Shown here one piece after another: positions 1 to 6,766 of a stretch of 13,096 bases of DNA; the first letter of the stretch is position 1; each line of letters opens with the position of its first letter. Both the position numbers and the translations under genes were made by a program. The notes below the pieces were generated by a model. That model saw only the letters and a list, made by a program, of their open reading frames with translations. It did not search any database and was not told where the DNA came from. Origin of the DNA: CAZQEZ01 sp964592475 (GTDB taxonomy: Bacteria; Bacteroidota; Bacteroidia; Cytophagales; Cyclobacteriaceae); assembly GCA_964592475.1 (NCBI GenBank), contig CAZQEZ010000119.1:1-13096 (forward strand), in the 5' to 3' direction.

Positions 1-33
1 TGCAATAAGTTGTTAGCAGAGTATTCTTTATAA
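1..33 (+). CDS. Possible 3' end of an upstream gene (partial)
   Basis: Frame 1 is open from the window edge and ends at a TAA at 31-33, giving a ten-residue tail (CNKLLAEYSL). The only support is that this stop directly abuts a strong plus-strand terminator, as expected for the end of a transcription unit. Frames 2 and 3 also stop within the first 16 bases, so the upstream gene could end in one of those frames. No function can be read from this fragment. Confidence 0.3.
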   Translation, partial: CNKLLAEYSL

Positions 34-59
34 AGCGCCTGAATTCAGGCGCTTTTTTT
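32..59 (+). terminator. Rho-independent terminator
   Basis: Positions 32-55 form a perfect 24-base palindrome: arm AAAGCGCCTGAA and its complement, GC-rich in the middle, with GAATTC at the centre. A run of seven T (53-59) overlaps the right arm and extends past it. This is a classic intrinsic terminator for rightward transcription entering from outside the window. The A-rich left flank could also give partial termination on the minus strand. Confidence 0.85.
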
Positions 60-122
60 ATGAAATTGATTTTAACTTACATGAAAAAAATTGGTTTATC
101 AGATAGTTCAAATCCCATTGCT

Positions 123-130
123 TATATTTG
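123..130 (+). promoter_or_regulatory. Candidate -7 promoter box for the lipoprotein gene
   Basis: TATATTTG matches the Bacteroidota primary-sigma -7 consensus TAnnTTTG exactly. It lies 35 bases before the ATG at 165, a sensible leader length. A TTG-containing stretch at 91-97 could be the -33 element, but the spacing is longer than usual, so only the -7 box is well supported. Confidence 0.45.
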
Positions 131-164
131 TATTAGAATATTTATAAAATAATTTGAAATGACT

Positions 165-716
165 ATGAAAAAATTAAATGCAGTATTTGCCGCAATTATT
201 ATTGGTTCTATATTATTTACCTCAGCTTGCTTAGAAGAGGAAGTTATTGACAAAACAGCTGTTTTGATGGATACCACTTGGAACACATCAGAATTTACAG
301 CCAACTTTACCACGAGTGGTATTAGTACCATAGATGAGATAGATATACTGAATGAAATTGATGAGTGTAATAAAGATGACGAATTAAATTTTACCAGTAC
401 AACAGAGTATCGATTTCTTGATGGTACTAATACATGTGCTAATTCGCCAGCTGACGGGGTTTTAGCTACTGGCAGTTGGGATTTAGATGAAGATAGTAAT
501 ACACTTTCTTTAGGCGGCGATTATTTTGAAACGATTACCGGTAGCACCAATGCTTCCCCGGTTGATTTTTCCGATTTGACTACTAACGAAAATTTGCTAT
601 TTAAAATTATTAGCATATCAGAGCAACAAGTTGAACTCCAATTAGAAAAGGATGTGCCTTCTACTTTTGGTGATGCTACAATTGTAATCGACATCACTTT
701 AGTTCCGGCTCCTTAA
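165..716 (+). CDS. Lipocalin-like (Lipocalin_4 type) lipoprotein
   Basis: A predicted envelope lipoprotein of 183 aa, counted from the ATG at 165. An in-frame ATG at 159 would add two residues, but the later start gives the standard MKK signal-peptide opening. The signal peptide runs to TSA|C, with the lipidated Cys at about residue 22. The next residues are LEEE, resembling the acidic lipoprotein export signal that sends Bacteroidota lipoproteins to the outer leaflet of the outer membrane. The mature part has a TTW motif near the start, then ECNKDDELNF, a second Cys in GTNTCAN, and GSWDLDEDSNTLSL. This W...C.kdd..F...C...G.W pattern is typical of the small Bacteroidota lipocalin-like family, and the two Cys may form a disulfide. 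The C-terminus is a series of alternating beta-strand segments. The ligand is unknown. It is probably monocistronic and ends 2 bp from the convergent NUDIX gene. Confidence 0.8.
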   Translation: MKKLNAVFAAIIIGSILFTSACLEEEVIDKTAVLMDTTWNTSEFTANFTTSGISTIDEIDILNEIDECNKDDELNFTSTTEYRFLDGTNTCANSPADGVLATGSWDLDEDSNTLSLGGDYFETITGSTNASPVDFSDLTTNENLLFKIISISEQQVELQLEKDVPSTFGDATIVIDITLVPAP

Positions 717-718
717 AC

Positions 719-1348
719 TTAGCTGGTTTTTATTATTTCGTAAAATTCTGATAAGATCATAGCAGTTGCTCCCCAAATCATATGGCCTTGATAGTCAAAA
801 TAAGGTGCTTTGAATTGCTGTGATCTTACTTTTATCTCTTCTTGCTTATAATTGACAGGATTAAAAAATTGTAAAATATCAGCTTCGATTATTTCCGCTA
901 CTTCTCTGGGTTCAGCTTTTAACTCGGGCGCTTCATTTATATAGCCTATAAAAGGAAATATATTAAAGTTACTAACCGGTACAAACAACTCTGTCAAATG
1001 CCCTAATACCTTTATATCATTTTTGTTTACTGCTATTTCCTCCTCTGCTTCTCTTAAAGCTGTGGCCTCAAAATCTTTATCTTCTTTATCTACTTTACCC
1101 CCGGGTAAAGCAATTTGGCCGCTATGAGCACCTGAATATACCGGTCTTCTGATCAAAGGAAAATAGATGGAATTACCTTTAGGATAAAGAACAATCAACA
1201 CAGCCCCGGGGCGGGCCTTATCAATTGCCTGTTTATCAAATCTATCTGCCTGCTCCATTACAGGAAGCATTCTCTTTTGTGCTTCAATACCTGGCAAGGG
1301 TAATTGAAGATGCTTAGAGAGATGGGCTATTAATTGAGAAAACTTCAT
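719..1348 (-). CDS. NUDIX hydrolase, CoA pyrophosphatase type
   Basis: A 209-aa NUDIX hydrolase of the CoA pyrophosphatase (NudL/PCD1-like) subfamily, which hydrolyses CoA or oxidised CoA to 3',5'-ADP and phosphopantetheine with Mg2+ or Mn2+. The subfamily signature is clear: residues 65-84 read LIRR...GAHSGQIALPGG, followed directly by the NUDIX helix at about 83-107 with TALREAEEEIAV, which supplies the metal-binding glutamates. The usual Gly near the end of the NUDIX box (EExGU) is Ala here, a mild change. The C-terminal PYFDYQGHMIWGATAMIL (about 182-199) is also typical of the family. ATG start at 1346-1348. It stands alone with a 188-bp upstream gap and converges on the lipoprotein gene with no room for a dedicated terminator. 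Exact substrate preference is inferred from the family. Confidence 0.9.
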   Translation of the reverse strand: MKFSQLIAHLSKHLQLPLPGIEAQKRMLPVMEQADRFDKQAIDKARPGAVLIVLYPKGNSIYFPLIRRPVYSGAHSGQIALPGGKVDKEDKDFEATALREAEEEIAVNKNDIKVLGHLTELFVPVSNFNIFPFIGYINEAPELKAEPREVAEIIEADILQFFNPVNYKQEEIKVRSQQFKAPYFDYQGHMIWGATAMILSEFYEIIKTS

Positions 1349-1523
1349 AAAATAATGCTATTGCAGCATAGTTAATAATATAGATTTGATATGAAAAATG
1401 ATAAGCAAAAAGATTCAGCAGGGAATTCGAAATATGACTTTACGAAGTGATTTGCTTTAAAAAACTTTAAATGTTTTTATAAACACAATGTACGTAATAT
1501 TATTAGTTAATTGAAAATAAATC

Positions 1524-1538
1524 AACCCGTTAGGGCTT
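1524..1538 (-). terminator. Weak candidate terminator after the outer-membrane protein gene
   Basis: On the minus strand AGCCC-TAAC-GGGTT forms a five-pair stem, one pair being G-U, overlapping the stop codon. It is followed by the T-rich GATTTATTTT. The stem is short, so this may be only a weak pause site. The rest of the 1349-1536 gap shows no convincing gene or RNA. Confidence 0.25.
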
Positions 1539-2565
1539 ATTTACCAAATGCTTCTACTTCATGAGATAAACTGGTGGCATAGATAGGGAAACTTATGCGA
1601 ATGAGCGCGTAAAAGTTTCTGCCACTTACTCCGGGACGTAAACCTATTTCACCATTGTAACCCCAGCTAAATTGACGATTAAATTTTCCATCAATTCCTA
1701 ATCGCGCGCCAAACATGGTGGTACTAATGGGGTCAGGAGGTAAAGTAATCATAGAAGAGGTAGGCGTAGACCGATACTTAATATCATCCAGATTGATTAC
1801 CGGCATGACCAAAATATCGAAATAGGCATTAAAAATCAAATCACTAATGGCCATACCATATGTTCTGTCAAATTTTATTGCCACGTTCTTGATAGTGGTA
1901 ATGGAAGCTCCTACGTAACCGCCTAAAGCTGAAACATTGCCATATAAGGTACCATTAGGATCAATTTGAACCACGGTGGGGTCAGCCAGAGAAATAGATT
2001 GATCCTCTACAACTCTTTGCAGGTCAAATGATGATTGATAAGAAATACCTCCCAAACGTGCACCAATAATTTTACGAACTTTAGTAGGAGCTTTTATATG
2101 GTCAGGCACCTTAGCAGCCCATTTTTTACCTTTATACCTTTTTGAATATAAAATAAATTTCGTCTCTGTATCTTGTTCTTCATCTTTAATATGATAAGTA
2201 GCACCAACTTCAAAATAATTATAAATATTGGGTGTGAATTCTTGTAATTCGTTTATGTTTTGATTGGAGTTTAAACGGGTAAAATCGGTGTGATACGAAT
2301 AGGTGGTGCGTGCATGAGCCCTAAAATTCATTTTATCTTCCCAAAAATAATTGGCCTCAATACCCAGGCCTACATTCACGTTAGTAGCAAATACATCAAC
2401 ATAAAGGGGCTGAAATTGCACGAATAGTTTGTTGATGCCATAAGGATCGTCATACAAGCCTTCATAAGTGGGAGGAGTAGAAGTCCTAGAACTGAATTGA
2501 GCCACTATTTCCAAAGGAAATACTAAAACTATCAAGAAAATAAAAATATAAATCTTCTTTTTCAC
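1537..2565 (-). CDS. Uncharacterised secreted, probable outer-membrane beta-barrel protein
   Basis: I do not recognise the family. The 342-aa product starts at GTG (2563-2565). No in-frame ATG lies between that codon and the upstream in-frame stop at 2602-2604. The GTG gives a classic signal peptide, MKKK then a hydrophobic stretch to about residue 21, with probable cleavage near VAQ (21-23). The mature part has many short alternating polar/hydrophobic segments rich in aromatic residues and Gly (for example LGGYVGASITTI and SWGYNGEIGLRPG). The last stretch, NFYALIRISFPIYA (317-330), looks like a barrel strand but does not sit at the extreme C-terminus. Residues 127-170 form a Lys-rich polar region that could be a loop or periplasmic part. 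It is probably monocistronic, with its own -7 box at 2622-2629. Outer-membrane location is inferred; a periplasmic beta-rich protein is the main alternative. Confidence 0.7.
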   Translation of the reverse strand: MKKKIYIFIFLIVLVFPLEIVAQFSSRTSTPPTYEGLYDDPYGINKLFVQFQPLYVDVFATNVNVGLGIEANYFWEDKMNFRAHARTTYSYHTDFTRLNSNQNINELQEFTPNIYNYFEVGATYHIKDEEQDTETKFILYSKRYKGKKWAAKVPDHIKAPTKVRKIIGARLGGISYQSSFDLQRVVEDQSISLADPTVVQIDPNGTLYGNVSALGGYVGASITTIKNVAIKFDRTYGMAISDLIFNAYFDILVMPVINLDDIKYRSTPTSSMITLPPDPISTTMFGARLGIDGKFNRQFSWGYNGEIGLRPGVSGRNFYALIRISFPIYATSLSHEVEAFGK

Positions 2566-2621
2566 TGCTACTTTGTTTTTATTTTTGTAAAATTCTATCT
2601 GCTATTCGATGGGTGCTAAAA

Positions 2622-2629
2622 CAAATATA
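2622..2629 (-). promoter_or_regulatory. Candidate -7 promoter box for the outer-membrane protein gene
   Basis: Read on the minus strand this is TATATTTG, an exact match to TAnnTTTG, 56 bases upstream of the GTG at 2565. A TTTTG lies just upstream (2643-2647), but only 13 bases away, which is short for a -33 element. The 2566-2752 gap also serves the divergent DUF3667 gene. Near its start I see only a one-mismatch box, TATACTTG at 2709-2716 on the plus strand. Confidence 0.45.
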
Positions 2630-2752
2630 ATCACCACTTCATCAAAAGAAAAATTAAGTAGCTGATGAGCAGTAAGTAAGTATGTAAGATATAGGGCGTG
2701 ATTAGAAATATACTTGCAAATACCCAATTAAAATGATTAAATATTTATATAA

Positions 2753-3727
2753 ATGTTAAAAATCAGAAAAAAGAAAAAAACTGATTATTGCCTAAATTGC
2801 TCATATCCTCTGCCTTCGGAATATGATTTTTGCCCTAAATGCGGTCAAAAAAACATTAATAACAATCCCACTTTCTGGGAATTGATGGCAGACTTTTTCC
2901 AAAATTACTTTTCTTTAGATTCAAAACTGGGCAGAAGCATTAAACCGTTTTTTTTCAAACCCGGATACTTAACCAATCGATTCAATGAAGGTAAAAGATT
3001 AAGTTATGTAAACCCGGTAAGACTTTATTTAGTCATTAGTTTCTTTTACTTTTTTGTATTAGGCATTATGATAAACTCTATTGAGGGTGACTCTAATGAA
3101 ACTAATGAGACTGAGGCACAAGGAATGGAGGAAAAAACCGGTAAAAACCAGAATGGAGTGATTGAAATTGAGATTGATAACGGCACGGGTGACGATGTTT
3201 TTGAGACACTAATTAAATACGCCCACGTAGATTCAATTAGTGATCGTGCCTTGATGGATTCTCTAAATATAAATGTGCATGCACCCGGCGATTTGGAAAA
3301 ACGCGTTATGAGTCAGCTACGCCGGGCGGCAAGCAATACGGAATTATTGAAAAGTAGCATTGCTAAAAATTTACCAATTATGATGTTTTTGCTGCTACCA
3401 ATATTTGCTTTGATCTTGAAGTTAATTTATATACGTCGTAAATTATTATATATCAGGCATTTGGTGCACTCTTTACACTTACATGCTTTTGCATTTATAA
3501 TATTTGGACTAACAATTATATTTCTTTTCGAAGTTTACTCATCTGAATGGGTAGTACTATTGAGTTGCTTCATTGTTTTTTTGTACACATTCTTTTCATT
3601 TAAAAACGTGTATAACCAATCCATAGGAAAAACATTCCTAAAACTGATCATTTTAGGGTTTACCTACTTCTTTTTGTTGACAGTTTTTGTATTAAGCGAA
3701 CTTTTGTTAACCTTTTTATACTTCTGA
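2753..3727 (+). CDS. DUF3667 family zinc-ribbon membrane protein
   Basis: A 324-aa predicted inner-membrane protein of unknown function. Residues 13-30 form a small zinc ribbon with C13-x2-C16 and C27-x2-C30 (CLNC...CPKCGQKN). Residues 41-90 hold the conserved cytosolic part, with FFxxYFSLDSK and PGYLTNRFNEGKR leading into YVNPVRLYL. About five hydrophobic segments follow, near 91-108, 207-225, 243-260, 265-282 and 296-320. Between the first and second lies a long polar, acidic region (about 110-200). The motif HLVHSLHLHAF (236-246) is typical of DUF3667. The layout suggests a zinc-binding cytosolic head anchored in the membrane, but no activity is established. The ATG at 2753 precedes a Lys-rich start. 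Its 3' end overlaps hemL on the opposite strand by 12 bp. Confidence 0.85.
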   Translation: MLKIRKKKKTDYCLNCSYPLPSEYDFCPKCGQKNINNNPTFWELMADFFQNYFSLDSKLGRSIKPFFFKPGYLTNRFNEGKRLSYVNPVRLYLVISFFYFFVLGIMINSIEGDSNETNETEAQGMEEKTGKNQNGVIEIEIDNGTGDDVFETLIKYAHVDSISDRALMDSLNINVHAPGDLEKRVMSQLRRAASNTELLKSSIAKNLPIMMFLLLPIFALILKLIYIRRKLLYIRHLVHSLHLHAFAFIIFGLTIIFLFEVYSSEWVVLLSCFIVFLYTFFSFKNVYNQSIGKTFLKLIILGFTYFFLLTVFVLSELLLTFLYF

Positions 3728-5020
3728 CATTACCATTTGTAAAGATTTTTCATTGGCATTAATGATTTTATCGGCAACCTCCTGATTCACTGAAGTAGAT
3801 ACAAATAAGGACTCAAATTGAGCAGGAGCCAGATAAACTCCATTATTTAACATTTGCTGAAAATAATGACCAAAAAGCGAAGTATCACAACTTTTTGCTG
3901 TCTCAAAATCGACTACCTTCTTTTCAGTAAAAAATAGGCTATACATAGATCCTATATGATTAAGTGTAAATTCGAGGCCCAATTTATTTAGAGTCTTTCG
4001 ATATCCATCTACTATGTAAGAAGTGATTTTTTCCAGGTGGTCATATACTTCCGGATGAGTATGCAGGTAAGAGAGCATAGTAAAACCTGCAGCCATAGCT
4101 ATCGGATTACCTGAAAGGGTGCCGGCTTGATAAACAGGACCAACGGGTGACACATAATCCATAATTTCTTTTTTGCCGCCATAGGCACCTACCGGCATAC
4201 CACCACCAATTATTTTGCCCAGGGTTGTCATATCGGGAGTCACGCCTAGTTTATCTTGTGCTCCCCCCGGTGCCAATCGAAAGCCTGTCATTACTTCATC
4301 AAAAATAAGGATGATGTTATGCTGATCACATAAATCTCTCAAGCCTTGCAAAAATTGAAGATCAGGAATTACACAACCCATATTACCAGCAACTGGCTCA
4401 ATAATTATTGCAGCAATATTATCCTGGTTGGCAGTAATTAGCGCTTTTACACTATCTAAATTATTGAATGGAGCCAGTAAAGTATCCATGGCAGTGCCTT
4501 TTGTTACACCCGGGCTATTAGGTGTGCCCATGGTGGCAGCTCCACTTCCGGCAGCTATCAAAAAGGAGTCGCCATGGCCATGATAGCAACCTTCAAATTT
4601 TATTATTTTATCTTTGCCAGTAAAACCACGAGCCAGCCTGACAGCAGACATTGTAGCCTCGGTGCCTGAATTAACCATTCGTACTTTTTCAATTGAAGGC
4701 ACCATTTTAACTATCAATTCAGCCATATCTACCTCCCTGGCAGTGGGTGCACCAAATGATAAAGAAGAGCTTACAGCCTCGCGAACGGCGTCTGCTACAG
4801 GCTCAAAAGCATGTCCTAATATCATAGGGCCCCAGGAATTTATAAGTTCTATGTACTGATTGTTATCTACATCATACAGATAGGCACCTTTAGCAGATTT
4901 TATAAATAGTGGATCACCCCCAACTGCTTTAAAAGCTCTAACCGGAGAATTTACGCCACCCGGAATAAAATTTTGGGCTTGTTCAAATAAGTTTCTGCTA
5001 TTTCCTCTATTAATACTCAT
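3716..5020 (-). CDS. hemL: Glutamate-1-semialdehyde 2,1-aminomutase
   Basis: HemL is the PLP enzyme that turns glutamate-1-semialdehyde into 5-aminolevulinate, the first tetrapyrrole precursor of the C5 route to haem. I take the ATG at 5018-5020, giving 434 aa and MSINRGNSRNLF; the open frame extends two codons further to a TTG at 5026. Numbering from this ATG, the family landmarks are: PGGVNSPVR (20-28); VNSGTEATMSAVRLAR (116-131), binding the PLP phosphate; CYHGHGD (145-151); FDEVMTGFR (240-248), whose Asp contacts the PLP ring; and TTLGKIIGGGMPVGA (265-279), whose Lys269 forms the Schiff base. Length and motifs are normal. Its start overlaps the end of the upstream TPR-PBP gene by 11 bp, so the two are probably translationally coupled. 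Confidence 0.97.
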   Translation of the reverse strand: MSINRGNSRNLFEQAQNFIPGGVNSPVRAFKAVGGDPLFIKSAKGAYLYDVDNNQYIELINSWGPMILGHAFEPVADAVREAVSSSLSFGAPTAREVDMAELIVKMVPSIEKVRMVNSGTEATMSAVRLARGFTGKDKIIKFEGCYHGHGDSFLIAAGSGAATMGTPNSPGVTKGTAMDTLLAPFNNLDSVKALITANQDNIAAIIIEPVAGNMGCVIPDLQFLQGLRDLCDQHNIILIFDEVMTGFRLAPGGAQDKLGVTPDMTTLGKIIGGGMPVGAYGGKKEIMDYVSPVGPVYQAGTLSGNPIAMAAGFTMLSYLHTHPEVYDHLEKITSYIVDGYRKTLNKLGLEFTLNHIGSMYSLFFTEKKVVDFETAKSCDTSLFGHYFQQMLNNGVYLAPAQFESLFVSTSVNQEVADKIINANEKSLQMVMSEV

Positions 5021-6764
5021 CTTCAATTTTCTTTACATCATTTACGTTGTTGAGCGCTGCATCTTCATATCTTACTACCGGTAAGTACTGATTATCGTTA
5101 CTTTTATTATAAATAAAACCGGGCAATAAATAACCAGGCATAAAATCTTTTTCTTTTAATGCTACCTGAAAGTAAATACCGTGCTGATTAAGCAACTGAC
5201 CGAATAGCCGTAAAGTTTCGTATCCTAAAGCAGAAAAATTACTCGGGAGCGTGTGATATTCCAGTAAATATTTTTTTCTAAACTCATTAAATTTTTCAGA
5301 ATTATGATCGATAAATGAGGGAGCTAGAAGATTTACCTCTAACCGCTCTAATTGTTCAGGTACTATAAAGCTGTAGTCTATCCAATTATATAGTCCTATT
5401 ACTTTAATAGCACCTCTCCTTCTTTCTAATGCACTTATCAAATTGGCGGCAATCATACCTTCATCAGTATTGGAGGCTACAAAAATATGCGAAAGACTGT
5501 CGGCGGGTATTTCAAATTCCTCTTCACCCTCCTTTCCCCTGTAGGTTCTTCTGGCCAATAAAAAGTTAAACATACTCTTGGCATCGTTTCTTCTAACCTC
5601 TCTTACGCGTGCCGACCTGTCAGCGATTTTATTAAGCGTATTTCTATAATTATAAGCCATTATGGAGTCAGCCTCATTGGGTCCATGGAAAATTAAAACC
5701 TTTTTACCATCTCCCATTAGTTCTTTATAGGCAAACTGAGCAGCTCTGGTCCCCTGAGTTTCTTCACTAGGCAATAGAAGAAATGAAAACGGATTGTTAG
5801 CGATAACTTTACCATTAGTCGAAACCGGGTTTACCATATTGATCTTATGATCATAGGCGAATTTTGTAACCAACTCTATGGTCTCTGAATATAAAGGACC
5901 AATAATAAGATCCATTCCTTTCATTTCTTCTTTCTGCAACACACTTTTTGTTACAGTTGAGCTTCTTTCAGTATCGTAAGCAAAGATTTCAATATTTACA
6001 CCTTCTGCTTCCAAATCTTTTAAAGCAAGCTGAATACCTTCATAAAGCTCAATCACAAAATTCTTTTTTTCATTGCTACGTTTAAATTGATCATACATAA
6101 AAGGTAGCAAAACAGCGATTTTGTAATTATCTTTTTTGATACTATTGGTAGGGGCAGCTAGGCTGTAAATATCTTTGAGATCGTATTTCTTTATTAATTC
6201 ATCCAGATAACCAAAGTCACGGCTAATAATGGGCTGTTCGTTTAACTTATCAGCAATGGCTTTAGCAATATTTCTATTTTCCGGAAATTTTTCTAACAGT
6301 TCCTGAAGCTTAGCCAAGCTTTCCACCTCGCTTAAGAAATGTAAAGACATTTCTGCAGATTCTTCTTCTAATTTATCGTTAGTTATTTTACTTACCTGCT
6401 GTAGCGCCAAGTCGTATTGGCTTTCTTCAAAATAAATATTGCCCAACCAATAGCGTACCTCTTCAATTTTTTCCCAGCCAGAAAATTTTTCCAGTATTTG
6501 CATGAACATGCTTTTCGATTTATACAAATTATCAGAACGATAAGCTGCTAAAGCGTAATAAAAAGAAGCATACTCAGCAAAAGGGTTGCCTTGTACCTGA
6601 TTAGTAGCAGGTTCGAAAGCATCCATGGCGAGCTTGTATTTTTCCAATCTAAATAGCTCTTTGCCATTCAAATAAGATCGTTGAAAATCATCACTTTGAG
6701 CCCAACTGATTAGAAGTGAGCTAATTACAAAAAATAATGTTAAAATAAATCTTGCTTTTTTCAT
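5010..6764 (-). CDS. Secreted TPR plus periplasmic-binding-protein-fold fusion
   Basis: An exported 584-aa protein counted from the ATG at 6762-6764, which lies two bases after the guaA stop and opens with MKKARFILTLFF. An in-frame ATG at 6776 would overlap guaA and spoil the signal peptide. The signal peptide ends near SWAQ (residues 20-23); no lipobox Cys is seen. Residues 25-165 are helical repeats of TPR type (YLNGKELFRLEKYKLAMDAF, YWLGNIYFEESQYDLALQQV). From about 214 (YKIAVLLPF) to 570 the sequence follows the type I periplasmic-binding (Leu/Ile/Val, receptor-ligand) fold, with ELYEGIQLAL, LIIGPLYSE, PVST and SALGYETLRLFG. Homologues are often called ABC substrate-binding proteins, but no transporter genes are nearby. 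The domain order resembles LpoA, the lipoprotein activator of PBP1a, though lipidation is missing here. A scaffold or cell-wall role is therefore possible but unproven. Confidence 0.8.
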   Translation of the reverse strand: MKKARFILTLFFVISSLLISWAQSDDFQRSYLNGKELFRLEKYKLAMDAFEPATNQVQGNPFAEYASFYYALAAYRSDNLYKSKSMFMQILEKFSGWEKIEEVRYWLGNIYFEESQYDLALQQVSKITNDKLEEESAEMSLHFLSEVESLAKLQELLEKFPENRNIAKAIADKLNEQPIISRDFGYLDELIKKYDLKDIYSLAAPTNSIKKDNYKIAVLLPFMYDQFKRSNEKKNFVIELYEGIQLALKDLEAEGVNIEIFAYDTERSSTVTKSVLQKEEMKGMDLIIGPLYSETIELVTKFAYDHKINMVNPVSTNGKVIANNPFSFLLLPSEETQGTRAAQFAYKELMGDGKKVLIFHGPNEADSIMAYNYRNTLNKIADRSARVREVRRNDAKSMFNFLLARRTYRGKEGEEEFEIPADSLSHIFVASNTDEGMIAANLISALERRRGAIKVIGLYNWIDYSFIVPEQLERLEVNLLAPSFIDHNSEKFNEFRKKYLLEYHTLPSNFSALGYETLRLFGQLLNQHGIYFQVALKEKDFMPGYLLPGFIYNKSNDNQYLPVVRYEDAALNNVNDVKKIEDEY

Positions 6765-6766
6765 TT

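Noticed and set aside
81..152. Plus-strand 23-codon frame starting MKKIGLSD before the lipoprotein gene
   Set aside because: It contains the likely -7 promoter box of the downstream gene, so it would not be transcribed intact from it; probably chance.
1391..1450. Plus-strand 19-codon frame (MKNDKQKDSAGNSKYDFTK) with TAGATTTG just upstream at 1381-1388
   Set aside because: The composition is protein-like, but the -7 box would put the RNA start at or beyond the ATG, there is no ribosome site, and such a short frame is expected by chance.
4614..4859. Antisense open frame inside hemL (and similar frames inside guaA, hisB, hisC, hisD and hisG)
   Set aside because: These lie wholly opposite strongly conserved enzymes, show no recognisable motifs, and are typical shadow frames.
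5010..6764. Amino-acid ABC transporter substrate-binding component
   Set aside because: The fold fits, but there are no permease or ATPase genes and an extra TPR domain is present, so a transport role is not supported by context.
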